From positions 1-64,000 of IMG/VR virus record IMGVR_UViG_3300037222_000116: 64,000 nt of DNA; one strand, given 5' to 3'. The position numbers were made by a program, and so were the translations under genes. The notes beneath the pieces were generated by a model. The model was not told the origin of the DNA. It searched no databases and worked only from the letters and a program-made list of their open reading frames with translations. This DNA is from a virus. Shown here piece after piece: positions 48,608 to 56,224 of the stretch. Numbering within the stretch: the stretch's first letter is position 1; the number at the start of each line of letters is the position of its first letter.

Positions 48608-48631
48608 AGTACGGCAAGGTGACGATGTGAG
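48608..48631 (+). repeat. 24-bp direct repeat, copy 2 (remnant of a Dam-like gene end)
   Basis: Second copy of 47697-47720. In frame it reads IEYGKVTM-stop, like the Dam C-terminus KQYGKVTT-stop, with no gene before it. Confidence 0.7.
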
Positions 48632-48638
48632 CATGGTG

Positions 48639-48667
48639 TTGCAAAAGTAGCACGGGCACAGTAGCGT
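48639..48667 (+). promoter_or_regulatory. promoter of the glycosyltransferase gene
   Basis: TTGCAA (48639-48644), 17 bp, TAGCGT (48662-48667), then eleven bases to ATG 48679, with no ribosome site. GTAGCGTCC followed by CACAAA recurs at the promoter of 61353. Confidence 0.6.
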
Positions 48668-48678
48668 CCGCATCACAA

Positions 48679-51132
48679 ATGCGCGGGCGAGGTAGAGGCA
48701 GAGGACGAAGACCGATCTCGCGTACCCCCGCTCGCGTTTTGGCTGCACGCCCGCCAAGTATCATCGAAGCGCAAGAGCAAGAAGAAGAGAGCACGAAGAC
48801 CGAAAGCGTTTCGCTTTCATCACTTCCTCCGTTTGTTTCGCTCATACCGCAAGAGAGAGCCGACTTTTGTATTTGGACTGTCAGCATGGATCTTTGCTTC
48901 GCTGAGATCGTCATTGGACTGGCGGCAGCCCTGCGCGCGCTTGGCTTTGTGGTCGTCACCAGACAAGGCGGGGACGGGCACGCGCCACTTGATTGCGGGC
49001 GCTTGCTAATCATTGCCGGGAACGGACTCGACAACGACACAACTATCACCAAGTTGCCGAGAGACACGATTGTCTACCAGCTTGAGCAGTTCAACAGCCC
49101 GTGGCTCAAGCTGCCGCATTACATCAAGCTGTTGCAGCGCTGTGTTGTCTGGGATTTCTCACCGAGTAATGTTCGGATGCTGCGCAAGCTCGGATGCTCA
49201 CGCGTGCAGTTGTGCAGGATAGGCTATGCACCCGAGCTGGAACGAATCAATCACAGCGTCACGCAGGATATTGACGTCTTGTTCTACGGCTCGATGAACA
49301 AACGACGACAGAAGATTATCTCTCGCTTGCGCCAAGCCGGAATTGCTGTGACTGCTCCGTGCGAGGGTGGTGTTCCTTGTTATGGCAAAGAGCGTGACGA
49401 CCTGATTGCCCGGTCTAAGATTGTTCTTAATCTTCACTACTACGCCGATGCCTGCTTGGAGGTCGCGCGTGTCAGCTATCCGCTCGCCAATCAAGTTGTC
49501 GTCGTCAGTGAAAAGGGTAGTGACACTGAGCTGGATGATTTATTCGCCACCGGCATTGTCTTTGCCGACACCGATGATCTTGTCGAGATGCTTCAAATCA
49601 CACTGAACCAGAAGCGCAGCGAGCTTCGCGGGCAGGGTGTTCTAGGGCGGTCGGCGTTGCTCGCCATTCCACAGGTCGATGAGATTCAGCGCTGCTTGTC
49701 TCACGGGTATCATTGGGATGCTCTGGATGCTGTTCAATCGAGTGCCACGGTCCTGATCGGCACTGTTCAGTGGCGCCTTGAATCAACCCTGCGTTTGCTC
49801 GAACTACTGGAGCACCAGACGCGTGCTCCAGATCGCATTGTCGTTTGTCCTGACGGCTACGACGCCGCTGTGCTGGGAAAGTTGCAACGCTTCGCCCGGT
49901 CGATGTCGATTCCGACTCTCGTTGTCGAGCACGCGTGGTCGGTGCAAACGCCGCTGCATGGTCCGGGGGCTCGTTGGCAGACGATACAGACGCTCGGGCT
50001 GCCAGCGAGCGAGCTGATTCTCTGTATCGACGACGACATCTTGGTGCCCTCACAGTATGTTGCCAAGATGGCGACGGCGTGTGAGGAATACGGCGCCGTG
50101 AGTGCTATGGGAACCAATCCCAACGGTGACACGATAACGACTGAATCAGTCGCTTTGATTGCCGGGTGCAAGACATGGATCAGCGACTACGACGGCGAGC
50201 TGCGCAGCTTTGGCGCGGGCTTGTCGGCGATTCGCTTGGGCCTCCTGCATGGCCTCATGGAGATGCCTCTGGCGAGCGAGTATCTCGGCTACAACGGCCA
50301 CGACGAGATCCTGCTCGCTGCGCACCTGTGGCGTCAGAAAGTGCCTATCAGGTATGTCCGCGTCGACGGCATCAGCTTCGACAAGAAGCTCGCGTTGGAC
50401 GCTCGGGCAACGTATCGACACCGCGCCAGCGATGATCTAGAAATAAAGCTGTCGGCAGCTACCGGCTGGAAGCGCCCCGGCGCTGCGCGCCCGGCGCTCG
50501 AATCTGCCTTCACACACATCGCTCGCACTGATGGCTTCAATGTTGCTGGCGGCGGTGAGTCACTGTCGGGGCCGGGGTCGTCTCTCGCACAGACTGTTCG
50601 CTTGCGGGACGCGCTGCCGGGTGTCTTGCGCGAGCTGGAGGTTCGCTCGTTGTTGGACGCGCCCTGCGGCGACTTTCACTGGATGAAGGACGTGGCGCTT
50701 GACGGCATTGCCTATATCGGCGGCGAGATTGTCTCTGAGTTGATATGGCGAAACGTCCAAAAGTACAGCTCTTCGCATCGCAAGTTCATGCAGCTCGATA
50801 TTGTCTCAGGAGCATTGCCGACTGTCGATGCGGTCTTCTGTCGTGACTGTCTGGTGCATCTGTCCAATGCCGACAGCCTTTTGGCGCTACGCAACATGGC
50901 TTGGGCTTCACGCTACCTGCTCTTGACGACGTTCACTGATGTTCATCGAGTCAATCAGGACACGGTGAGCCCGGCATGGCGTGTTTTGAACCTGTGTCGT
51001 GAGCCATTCAATCTGCCTGCGCCACTGCTGCTCATCAACGAAGGCTGTTCAGAAGAGAACGGCGCCTTCGCCGACAAGTCGATTGGCGTCTGGAAGTCCG
51101 AGGATATTCTGCGCGTGCTGGATGGTGAGTAA
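48679..51132 (+). CDS. three-domain glycosyltransferase-glycosyltransferase-methyltransferase, 817 aa
   Basis: After a Gly-Arg-rich and acidic start (1-60), residues about 68-330 resemble a GT-B/CgeB-like glycosyltransferase (VLFYGSMNKRRQKII, IVLNLHYYADACLEVARVSYPLA). Residues about 355-610 are a GT2-type GT-A domain with CIDDDI near residue 450 and GHDEILLAA downstream. Residues about 615-817 are a SAM-dependent methyltransferase (SLLDAPCGDFHWMK). It probably builds and caps a glycan on a virion or host-surface molecule, or on modified DNA. The target is unknown. Confidence 0.75.
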   Translation: MRGRGRGRGRRPISRTPARVLAARPPSIIEAQEQEEESTKTESVSLSSLPPFVSLIPQERADFCIWTVSMDLCFAEIVIGLAAALRALGFVVVTRQGGDGHAPLDCGRLLIIAGNGLDNDTTITKLPRDTIVYQLEQFNSPWLKLPHYIKLLQRCVVWDFSPSNVRMLRKLGCSRVQLCRIGYAPELERINHSVTQDIDVLFYGSMNKRRQKIISRLRQAGIAVTAPCEGGVPCYGKERDDLIARSKIVLNLHYYADACLEVARVSYPLANQVVVVSEKGSDTELDDLFATGIVFADTDDLVEMLQITLNQKRSELRGQGVLGRSALLAIPQVDEIQRCLSHGYHWDALDAVQSSATVLIGTVQWRLESTLRLLELLEHQTRAPDRIVVCPDGYDAAVLGKLQRFARSMSIPTLVVEHAWSVQTPLHGPGARWQTIQTLGLPASELILCIDDDILVPSQYVAKMATACEEYGAVSAMGTNPNGDTITTESVALIAGCKTWISDYDGELRSFGAGLSAIRLGLLHGLMEMPLASEYLGYNGHDEILLAAHLWRQKVPIRYVRVDGISFDKKLALDARATYRHRASDDLEIKLSAATGWKRPGAARPALESAFTHIARTDGFNVAGGGESLSGPGSSLAQTVRLRDALPGVLRELEVRSLLDAPCGDFHWMKDVALDGIAYIGGEIVSELIWRNVQKYSSSHRKFMQLDIVSGALPTVDAVFCRDCLVHLSNADSLLALRNMAWASRYLLLTTFTDVHRVNQDTVSPAWRVLNLCREPFNLPAPLLLINEGCSEENGAFADKSIGVWKSEDILRVLDGE

Positions 51133-51599
51133 TGGACCCTTATGGCACGCACCAGCAGGCGTTGATTGCTGCCGTCATGCGAACAACCGGGCCTGTTGTT
51201 GAATTCGGCGCCGGGTACTACTCGACACCCGTGCTGCACGAGATATGTGGTGTGCAAGGGCGGCATCTGGTCACGTTGGAGCAGGATCAAGAGTGGATCG
51301 ATCGCTTTACGCGCTTTCGCGCGGACCACCACGAAGTCCTGCTCGTGGAGGATTGGGCGTTGTCTCCCGCGGCTGATTTGACTTGGTCGGTCGCGCTTGT
51401 CGACCACGCCCCGGCATGGGCTCGGGTCGGGGTGCTGGATCGTCTGTGGCGTTCGGGGACGCAGTTCGTGGTCGTTCACGACACCGAAGGTGCTGTCTAC
51501 AGCTACGAGCCCGTGCTGGCGCTGTACGCGCACCGGAAGGACTTTCGGGAGCTGACGCCGTGGACGACGGTCGTCAGCAACACCTGTCCGATCTGGTGA
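51132..51599 (+). CDS. SAM-dependent methyltransferase-like protein, 155 aa
   Basis: ATG overlaps the preceding TAA. VVEFGAGYYSTPVLHEI is a motif I-like SAM loop and SVALVDHAPAWARVGVLDRLW matches the later strand of small methyltransferases. It is coupled to the glycosyltransferase and likely works in the same glycan pathway. Confidence 0.6.
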   Translation: MDPYGTHQQALIAAVMRTTGPVVEFGAGYYSTPVLHEICGVQGRHLVTLEQDQEWIDRFTRFRADHHEVLLVEDWALSPAADLTWSVALVDHAPAWARVGVLDRLWRSGTQFVVVHDTEGAVYSYEPVLALYAHRKDFRELTPWTTVVSNTCPIW

Positions 51600-51602
51600 G
51601 CC

Positions 51603-52211
51603 TTAACGCCGCTTGCGCGATCGGCGCGGCCCGTCGAGGTCGGGTAGCTCTTGGCGTCTTGGAGCCTTCTTGCCCTTCGTCCACGCAGGAGGCTCCCAGA
51701 GGCCGGGGCACATGAAGGCACCTTTGCCGCGCGCTGGATACTCGCCAGTCCTGATGATGCGCTTCAGGGCCTCATAATCACGGACGCAGGCAATGTTCTC
51801 CCAGCCAGTGTACCGCGTCTTGCGTTGCTCTTCCCGAGCGCGCTCTCGCCAAGGTCTGCCATCGTGTTCGGGATTGTAGGGAGGATAGGCAACTCCTGTT
51901 CCGAGGTGCTTGGCAAGTGCGTAGATTTGCCTGTCGGTCTGCGCTGACGTGTGGTGTTCATCGGGTGTGAGGATGTAGACGCGGTTGTCGGCGTCTCGAT
52001 AGGCGATCGGTGTCGAATAGTTGTAGCTGTAGGCGACAATGCCCATTCTGCCGGGATGTGCGTTGTCAGCTATCGTTTCTGTCCAGAAGCCGGGGTTGCC
52101 GTAATTGCGCCGCGGCTTGCATGACTTACCTTCGTCCCAGCACTTCAGGATCTTCTGGTAGTACGCGTGGGTGCCGGACCCCCATCCGAGCGCTGGTGCT
52201 CGACGAGCCAT
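51603..52211 (-). CDS. LPDL-tail protein, 202 aa
   Basis: The body has Tyr/Asn/Pro-rich strands (GIVAYSYNYSTPIAYRDADNRVYIL), a helical part and scattered cysteines. The C-terminus is APRRQELPDLDGPRRSRKRR, a tail copy with Asp instead of Gly after LPDL. It is the largest single-tail member of the family. Function unknown. Confidence 0.55.
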   Translation of the reverse strand: MARRAPALGWGSGTHAYYQKILKCWDEGKSCKPRRNYGNPGFWTETIADNAHPGRMGIVAYSYNYSTPIAYRDADNRVYILTPDEHHTSAQTDRQIYALAKHLGTGVAYPPYNPEHDGRPWRERAREEQRKTRYTGWENIACVRDYEALKRIIRTGEYPARGKGAFMCPGLWEPPAWTKGKKAPRRQELPDLDGPRRSRKRR

Positions 52212-52217
52212 TGGAAC

Positions 52218-52583
52218 TTACTTCTTGCCGAGGAACGCGTTGGCGCGGGCGACCGCCACCAGCACTTCCGGCTTGGGTTGAGAGCCACGCAGGACGGTCT
52301 TCTCGATGGTCTGGAGCGCGACCATGACGACGCACGTCGCCAACTCGGGCGCGAGCGAGGTCAGCGTGCTCTGCTCGTTCGCCCACGCGCCTGTGTCGCC
52401 GAGCAGCGCGTTGACGGCGTTGTCGACGAGGGGACCGACGCTGCCGATCGTGACGTTCGCTGCACAGCCGAGCGTCGCGAGCCCTGCCTGCGTCAGCGTC
52501 GATTCCACCTGCGCCGTGTTGCACGTCGCACACGACGTCACGAAGAGGCAGAGGGCCGTCAGAAACCGATTCGGTGAGCGCAT
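52218..52583 (-). CDS. small lipoprotein, 121 aa
   Basis: A signal peptide ends in a lipobox (LCLFVTSC, predicted lipidated Cys18). The mature part is helical and polar with three further cysteines. It is driven by a leaderless promoter interleaved with the divergent promoter of the neighbouring gene. A host-envelope role is likely. Confidence 0.6.
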   Translation of the reverse strand: MRSPNRFLTALCLFVTSCATCNTAQVESTLTQAGLATLGCAANVTIGSVGPLVDNAVNALLGDTGAWANEQSTLTSLAPELATCVVMVALQTIEKTVLRGSQPKPEVLVAVARANAFLGKK

Positions 52584-52584
52584 G

Positions 52585-52613
52585 TTGAGCAGCTTATGCT
52601 ACTCGTGTAGGCT
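52585..52613 (+). promoter_or_regulatory. leaderless promoter for the 241-aa gene
   Basis: TTGAGC (52585-52590), 17 bp, TAGGCT (52608-52613), seven bases, ATG 52621. Confidence 0.6.
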
Positions 52614-52620
52614 CTTGCAA
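52591..52620 (-). promoter_or_regulatory. leaderless promoter for the lipoprotein, interleaved with the divergent one
   Basis: Minus strand: TTGCAA (52620-52615), 18 bp, TAAGCT (52596-52591), seven bases, ATG 52583. Its -35 and -10 interlock with those of the rightward promoter within one 37-bp gap. Confidence 0.6.
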
Positions 52621-53346
52621 ATGGGCAAGCCACGCCGACGCCGACGCCGGATGTTCCGAGGAGTAGGACGGCTCGGTGCGCCTGCCGTGCGCGTGCCGCC
52701 TGTTCACGCTCGCCAGCGCGGCGTCTGTCAGGTCATCCGAGATCCTGACACGCTGCTGGTTCGCCACGCTCTTCAGGACGAAGAGCTGGAGTCGATGTAC
52801 CTCGTCGACAAGAACATCCTGATCTTCGGCGATGAGAACTGCGTTGGCGAACCTGATCGGACCACGCACCTCGGGCCGAACTTCTGGATCGTCCACAACC
52901 ATCCGCTCGGGAGCCCACCGTTCCTGTCTGTCGCTGACGGCTGCTTCGCCAACTACCATTCTGCGCGTCGCATGGACGTCGCGGGCTTCATGCCGATCGA
53001 CGAGCATCACGCCGTTCGGGTCGTCATGGAGTTCCGACAGCGCAACGCTCGGAAGCGATGGCCTTGCGACGATGACGCCGACATGAACTCGATGATGCCG
53101 AACGACGGCAACATCGAGGTCAAGCAGTACATCGCTGATGAATACCCGCTCTACTTCGATACGGGGCGGCGACGGATTGAGCTTGCCAAGATGGACCGCG
53201 AGTTCCAGCGCGAGGAAGCTGAGCGCATCCGTGAAGACGAAGTGGAGAGGGAGCGAAGGAAGACCGCTCGATTCAATGACCTCGAAATCGACGGCGCTCG
53301 TCGTCCTCGAAAGCGCGTGAAGGCGGCACGTCGAGCTTCCCGATGA
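52621..53346 (+). CDS. virion-like protein with LEIDGARR tail, 241 aa
   Basis: ATG 52621 is leaderless. A basic start (MGKPRRRRRRMFRGVGRLGAP) leads into an ordered domain (about 40-170, NFWIVHNHPLGSPPF, GFMPIDEHHAVRVVMEF). A charged helix follows, and the end DLEIDGARRPRKRVKAARRASR is near-identical in type to the LEIDGALGR and IEGARRRR sites of the 623-aa protein. HNHPLG recalls JAB/MPN-type metalloprotease segments (H-x-H-P), but the rest of that motif is not clear. Confidence 0.5.
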   Translation: MGKPRRRRRRMFRGVGRLGAPAVRVPPVHARQRGVCQVIRDPDTLLVRHALQDEELESMYLVDKNILIFGDENCVGEPDRTTHLGPNFWIVHNHPLGSPPFLSVADGCFANYHSARRMDVAGFMPIDEHHAVRVVMEFRQRNARKRWPCDDDADMNSMMPNDGNIEVKQYIADEYPLYFDTGRRRIELAKMDREFQREEAERIREDEVERERRKTARFNDLEIDGARRPRKRVKAARRASR

Positions 53347-53618
53347 CCAAGAAGGAATGGGATGGTCTGAAGGAGGGAGATACAATCTTCTTTTGCGCTA
53401 CGGAAGAGGGAGATTTTTTCGGATATGGCGATCGTGCGCGTGTTCGCGGATCACGGTGGACGACAGATGGTACTCGGGTACACGTAACTGCTGAAAAGCA
53501 AGGTGTTGTCGTTCTTCCTGTGCAATCAGCAAAAGCATGGATGCTCAAGCCATGTAAGAAACGCCCTCGCCGCCAACAGCTTCCTGACCTCGGACGCACC
53601 AGAGCACGCCGTCGATGA
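53343..53618 (+). CDS. LPDLG-tail protein, 91 aa
   Basis: ATGA overlap. The N-terminal beta-rich domain (MTKKEWDGLKEGDTIFFC) is paralogous to 53853 and 16673. The end is KKRPRRQQLPDLGRTRARRR. It is the only forward member of the cluster, so the tail is found in both transcription directions. Confidence 0.6.
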   Translation: MTKKEWDGLKEGDTIFFCATEEGDFFGYGDRARVRGSRWTTDGTRVHVTAEKQGVVVLPVQSAKAWMLKPCKKRPRRQQLPDLGRTRARRR

Positions 53619-53932
53619 GCCCTCCGTCGTGGAAGCATATTGCACCGCAGCATCGAGAAGCCGTCCTGCGTGGGCTTGAGAAGGCCGCTCTCGCTGCCGA
53701 GAAGCACGCAGCGACGTTCGCCAGTGACGTCAACGTCAGGACGTTTCACGTCGAGCTGGCGAAAGCGTTTCGGGCGGCGGTAGGGAGACTCAACGAGGTC
53801 GACGCTGTTGCTGTTGGTGACGTCCCGCCCGGCTACGTTCCCGACGACAAGATCACTTCCGGCGACGTTTTGGATGTTGTCGCTGGGATGGCACGCGCAT
53901 TCGGCATGGAAATCCCGCCTCGGCGTCGTTGA
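53615..53932 (+). CDS. helical protein, 105 aa
   Basis: ATGA overlap. Helices in the N-terminal half (EAVLRGLEKAALAAEKHAATF; FHVELAKAFRAAVGRL), a Pro/Asp turn region and a basic end IPPRRR. The last 80 bp overlap the opposing gene antisense. Function unknown. Confidence 0.5.
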   Translation: MSPPSWKHIAPQHREAVLRGLEKAALAAEKHAATFASDVNVRTFHVELAKAFRAAVGRLNEVDAVAVGDVPPGYVPDDKITSGDVLDVVAGMARAFGMEIPPRRR

Positions 53933-54260
53933 GGTCGGGGAGCCTTTGCTGCCTCGGTCTGCTCTTCGCGCAAGCCTTCTCGGTGCGGTGCCAGTACTGG
54001 ATGTCTTGCGGATAGATTAGGGACTCGCCGCCCGTGTAATGCTTCACCACGCCGCGATACGAGTAACCTCTACGAAGAAGTTTGCGCGCTTCTGGCGTTG
54101 GGTCAGCGTCGTAAACAGCATTATGGAAGTCTTCCGCCGTTGATGCCTTGAGCGGTTTCTCTGCGAGCTTTGCACATTTCATGGCGTACCCGGCGTACTG
54201 CGGCCCGCAGTAGCAGATGCGGTCGCCGACTTTGACCTTCGCCCATTCCTTCTCGGTCAT
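53853..54260 (-). CDS. LPDL-tail protein with extended C-terminus, 135 aa
   Basis: The N-terminus MTEKEWAKVKVGDRICYC is paralogous to that of 53343. The tail SRPRQQRLPDLNDAEAG reads on into the antisense of the convergent gene and ends HPKRRRK. The normal G after LPDL is Asn, so the original stop may have been lost and the tail extended by overprinting. Confidence 0.55.
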   Translation of the reverse strand: MTEKEWAKVKVGDRICYCGPQYAGYAMKCAKLAEKPLKASTAEDFHNAVYDADPTPEARKLLRRGYSYRGVVKHYTGGESLIYPQDIQYWHRTEKACAKSRPRQQRLPDLNDAEAGFPCRMRVPSQRQHPKRRRK

Positions 54261-54517
54261 CGGCGTCTGCGCGCTTTGCCGAGGTCAGGGAGTTGCTGAC
54301 GACGAGGTCGCTTTCGTGGATTGCAGTCGACTGTCTTTACTTTGTACCAATCTCGGAAATCGTCGAAAGTGGTTCCTCGTTTCCAAGCGTCAGGGTGACT
54401 TGAGGCATTGGCGACAAGTGTAGCTGTGTGAGACGCGACCTTTTTCCATACGGTCGTTTCGCCTTCAACGAAGACAAAGCATGTTCCGACCGGGACCGCA
54501 CTGAATAGATAAGCCAT
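54257..54517 (-). CDS. LPDLG-tail protein, 86 aa
   Basis: ATGA overlaps at both ends. A short strand-rich domain (AVPVGTCFVFVEGETTVWKKV) is followed by PRKRPRRQQLPDLGKARRRR. The end GKARRRR equals the DELGKARRRK element of the small basic protein at 10631, linking the two motif families. Confidence 0.6.
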   Translation of the reverse strand: MAYLFSAVPVGTCFVFVEGETTVWKKVASHTATLVANASSHPDAWKRGTTFDDFRDWYKVKTVDCNPRKRPRRQQLPDLGKARRRR

Positions 54518-55260
54518 CAGCGTCCTCGCCCCAATGTCATCGCCAAGGCAATCCCCAACCCAACTGCGACGGCTGCTGCGCTCCCGAGGTACACGCCGAC
54601 GGCGGCAGTCTCACGCAGGCCATTGCCGAGATGGTTGGCTCGCGCCAGCGTGAATGCTCGTCGTGCTTGCAGGCCGCTGAAACGTCCGAGGTCGGGGAGG
54701 CGTTGTTTGCGGGGACCGCGATGCTTGCGTAGCAACTCATCACCCTCTGAGCGTGTGAAGCTCTGAACTTGACTGTCCTCTCGGGCGTCTTCATCAGTAA
54801 TGTCGAAGGGGTTGTAGTAGACAGGGTGTAAAACGTATGCGGCCCATTCGGTATCTACATAGGACAACTGCATCGGACGTCCATTGATGACGACGTCGTA
54901 GCTTTGCCGTTTTCTAGCTACTCCGAGGTCGGGGAGTCGTTGTCGACGCGGGCGCTTCTTGTGCTCGTCTATCCATGCTTGCTCTATCTCGGCAGCTTTG
55001 AGATTGGCGAGCTTGGCAATCACAGCTTTCGAGAAAAAGTGATCGGTGATTCCTATCTCGCGTCGATAGCGTGCAGCGGCTTCTTTGTACCATTGCCGCC
55101 AGAGCTTCTCAGCCAATGCTGGATCGTACTTCTTGGCTTTGAGGAATTTCTCGGCATTCTTCTCGATGGCCTGCTTGCGCGCGTAGAGTTCGTACTCGTT
55201 CTCGGCATAGAGATCGAGTTCGTCAGCGGAGCGTTCCTCATCACGCGACAAAGCGGGCAT
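54517..55260 (-). CDS. double LPDLG protein with C-terminal TM, 247 aa
   Basis: Architecture: helical domain (1-100), tail copy KRPRRQRLPDLGVARKRQ (about 101-118), strand-rich domain (119-175), second copy HRGPRKQRLPDLGRFSG (about 178-194), then a basic linker and a TM (GVYLGSAAAVAVGLGIALAM). Each tail lies exactly between folded modules, as expected for linkers or cleavage sites in a polyprotein. It looks like a fusion of two single-tail genes plus an anchor. Confidence 0.6.
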   Translation of the reverse strand: MPALSRDEERSADELDLYAENEYELYARKQAIEKNAEKFLKAKKYDPALAEKLWRQWYKEAAARYRREIGITDHFFSKAVIAKLANLKAAEIEQAWIDEHKKRPRRQRLPDLGVARKRQSYDVVINGRPMQLSYVDTEWAAYVLHPVYYNPFDITDEDAREDSQVQSFTRSEGDELLRKHRGPRKQRLPDLGRFSGLQARRAFTLARANHLGNGLRETAAVGVYLGSAAAVAVGLGIALAMTLGRGR

Positions 55261-55266
55261 TGCTGA

Positions 55267-56145
55267 TTACTTCGAGCCGAAGGCCGCTTCTTCGTAGATG
55301 GCGGTCGCGAGCGGCTCGACGTTCAGGAGCACTTCGCTCGGTGACAGCGGCGGAAGCCCGTGGGCGTCTCGGTAGTCGCTCACACGCGCCATCGTCGCCA
55401 CGTCGAGCTTGCCAGTGATCTTCACGGGGCGATACCCGCTCGACCACGCGTTGATCGCGCCTTGAAGGCGCATGATCTTTCTCATCATGCCCTCGGGCTG
55501 CACACGGACACCCGACGCCGCCGCCCCGAGGTTGATGTGCCGGGAGCCATTCAGCGACTTGTTGACAACGAATCGAACAGGTGCGATTGCGCCTGCCCCT
55601 GCTTGCCCTCCGCAACAACTCAAATGCCCTGCGGCGTCGGAGCAGAGGTTTGTGCCGGGGGGACAAGTTGGCGTTCCTCCTGCTGCTATTGCTGCTGCCT
55701 GCGACATACCCGATTGAGATTTTCTAAAATTCCCTACCGTAACTGGTTGTGTGTAGTGATGCGGCGCACGCGGACGCCGCCGCCGATAAACTGGAGATGG
55801 TGTCCGGTAGACCGGCGCAGCGTAGACCGGCGCAGCGTAGGCCCGACGCGCGTAGCCAAGGTCCCCGAGCGATCCCTGCATGCTGATGTTGCTCGACGAT
55901 GTGATCTTCATGTTCGGATTCGACGGATGCTTGCCGGGCAAGATCCCCGACTGCTGCATGCTGTCGTCCATGATCTTCTTGAGCATGTCGAGCTGGTCGC
56001 GCATGGCTTTCGGCAACTGCGGCTGCTTGCCGACGAGCATGGGCCTGACGATGCTCTCGGGCGTCGGTGCGCCGCCAAGTGGGCCGACGTAGGGGAACGG
56101 AAGGTCGTAGTACGAATCGCGCTCCGGGTAGTCGTCGTAGCCCAT
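55267..56145 (-). CDS. virion-like protein with peptidoglycan-binding-like C-terminus, 292 aa
   Basis: The start at 56145 (MGYDDYPE) has GAGGAG. An N-terminal helical part contains ISMQGSLGDLGYARRA. A Tyr/Pro/Ala-rich repeat (YAAPVYAAPVYRTP), Arg-rich stretch and CPPGTNLCSDAAGHLSCCGG knuckle follow. The C-terminal 70 residues (LQGAINAW ... VKITGKLDVATM ... LSPSEVLLNVEPLA) resemble PG_binding_1 and repeats in the 578-aa protein at 57941. It is a possible host-wall-contacting virion protein. Confidence 0.5.
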   Translation of the reverse strand: MGYDDYPERDSYYDLPFPYVGPLGGAPTPESIVRPMLVGKQPQLPKAMRDQLDMLKKIMDDSMQQSGILPGKHPSNPNMKITSSSNISMQGSLGDLGYARRAYAAPVYAAPVYRTPSPVYRRRRPRAPHHYTQPVTVGNFRKSQSGMSQAAAIAAGGTPTCPPGTNLCSDAAGHLSCCGGQAGAGAIAPVRFVVNKSLNGSRHINLGAAASGVRVQPEGMMRKIMRLQGAINAWSSGYRPVKITGKLDVATMARVSDYRDAHGLPPLSPSEVLLNVEPLATAIYEEAAFGSK

Positions 56146-56186
56146 GTGTCGTGCTCCTCTGTGTAGAACCCTCACCATACCTCAAG

Positions 56187-56216
56187 TTGCTTCTTGACTC
56201 CAACGTGGGCTAGGCT
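56187..56216 (+). promoter_or_regulatory. leaderless promoter for the 94-aa basic protein
   Basis: TTGCTT (56187-56192), 18 bp, TAGGCT (56211-56216), eight bases, ATG 56225. Confidence 0.6.
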
Positions 56217-56224
56217 CGTTGGTC

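Noticed and set aside
48639-48660. Operator copy at the glycosyltransferase promoter
   Set aside because: TGTTGCA is followed by TAGCACG instead of a TGCTACA-like half-site, so it was left out of the operator set.
52621-53346. JAB/MPN metalloprotease call from HNHPLG
   Set aside because: The downstream Ser-x7-Ser-x2-Asp part of the motif is not clear, so no protease function is claimed.
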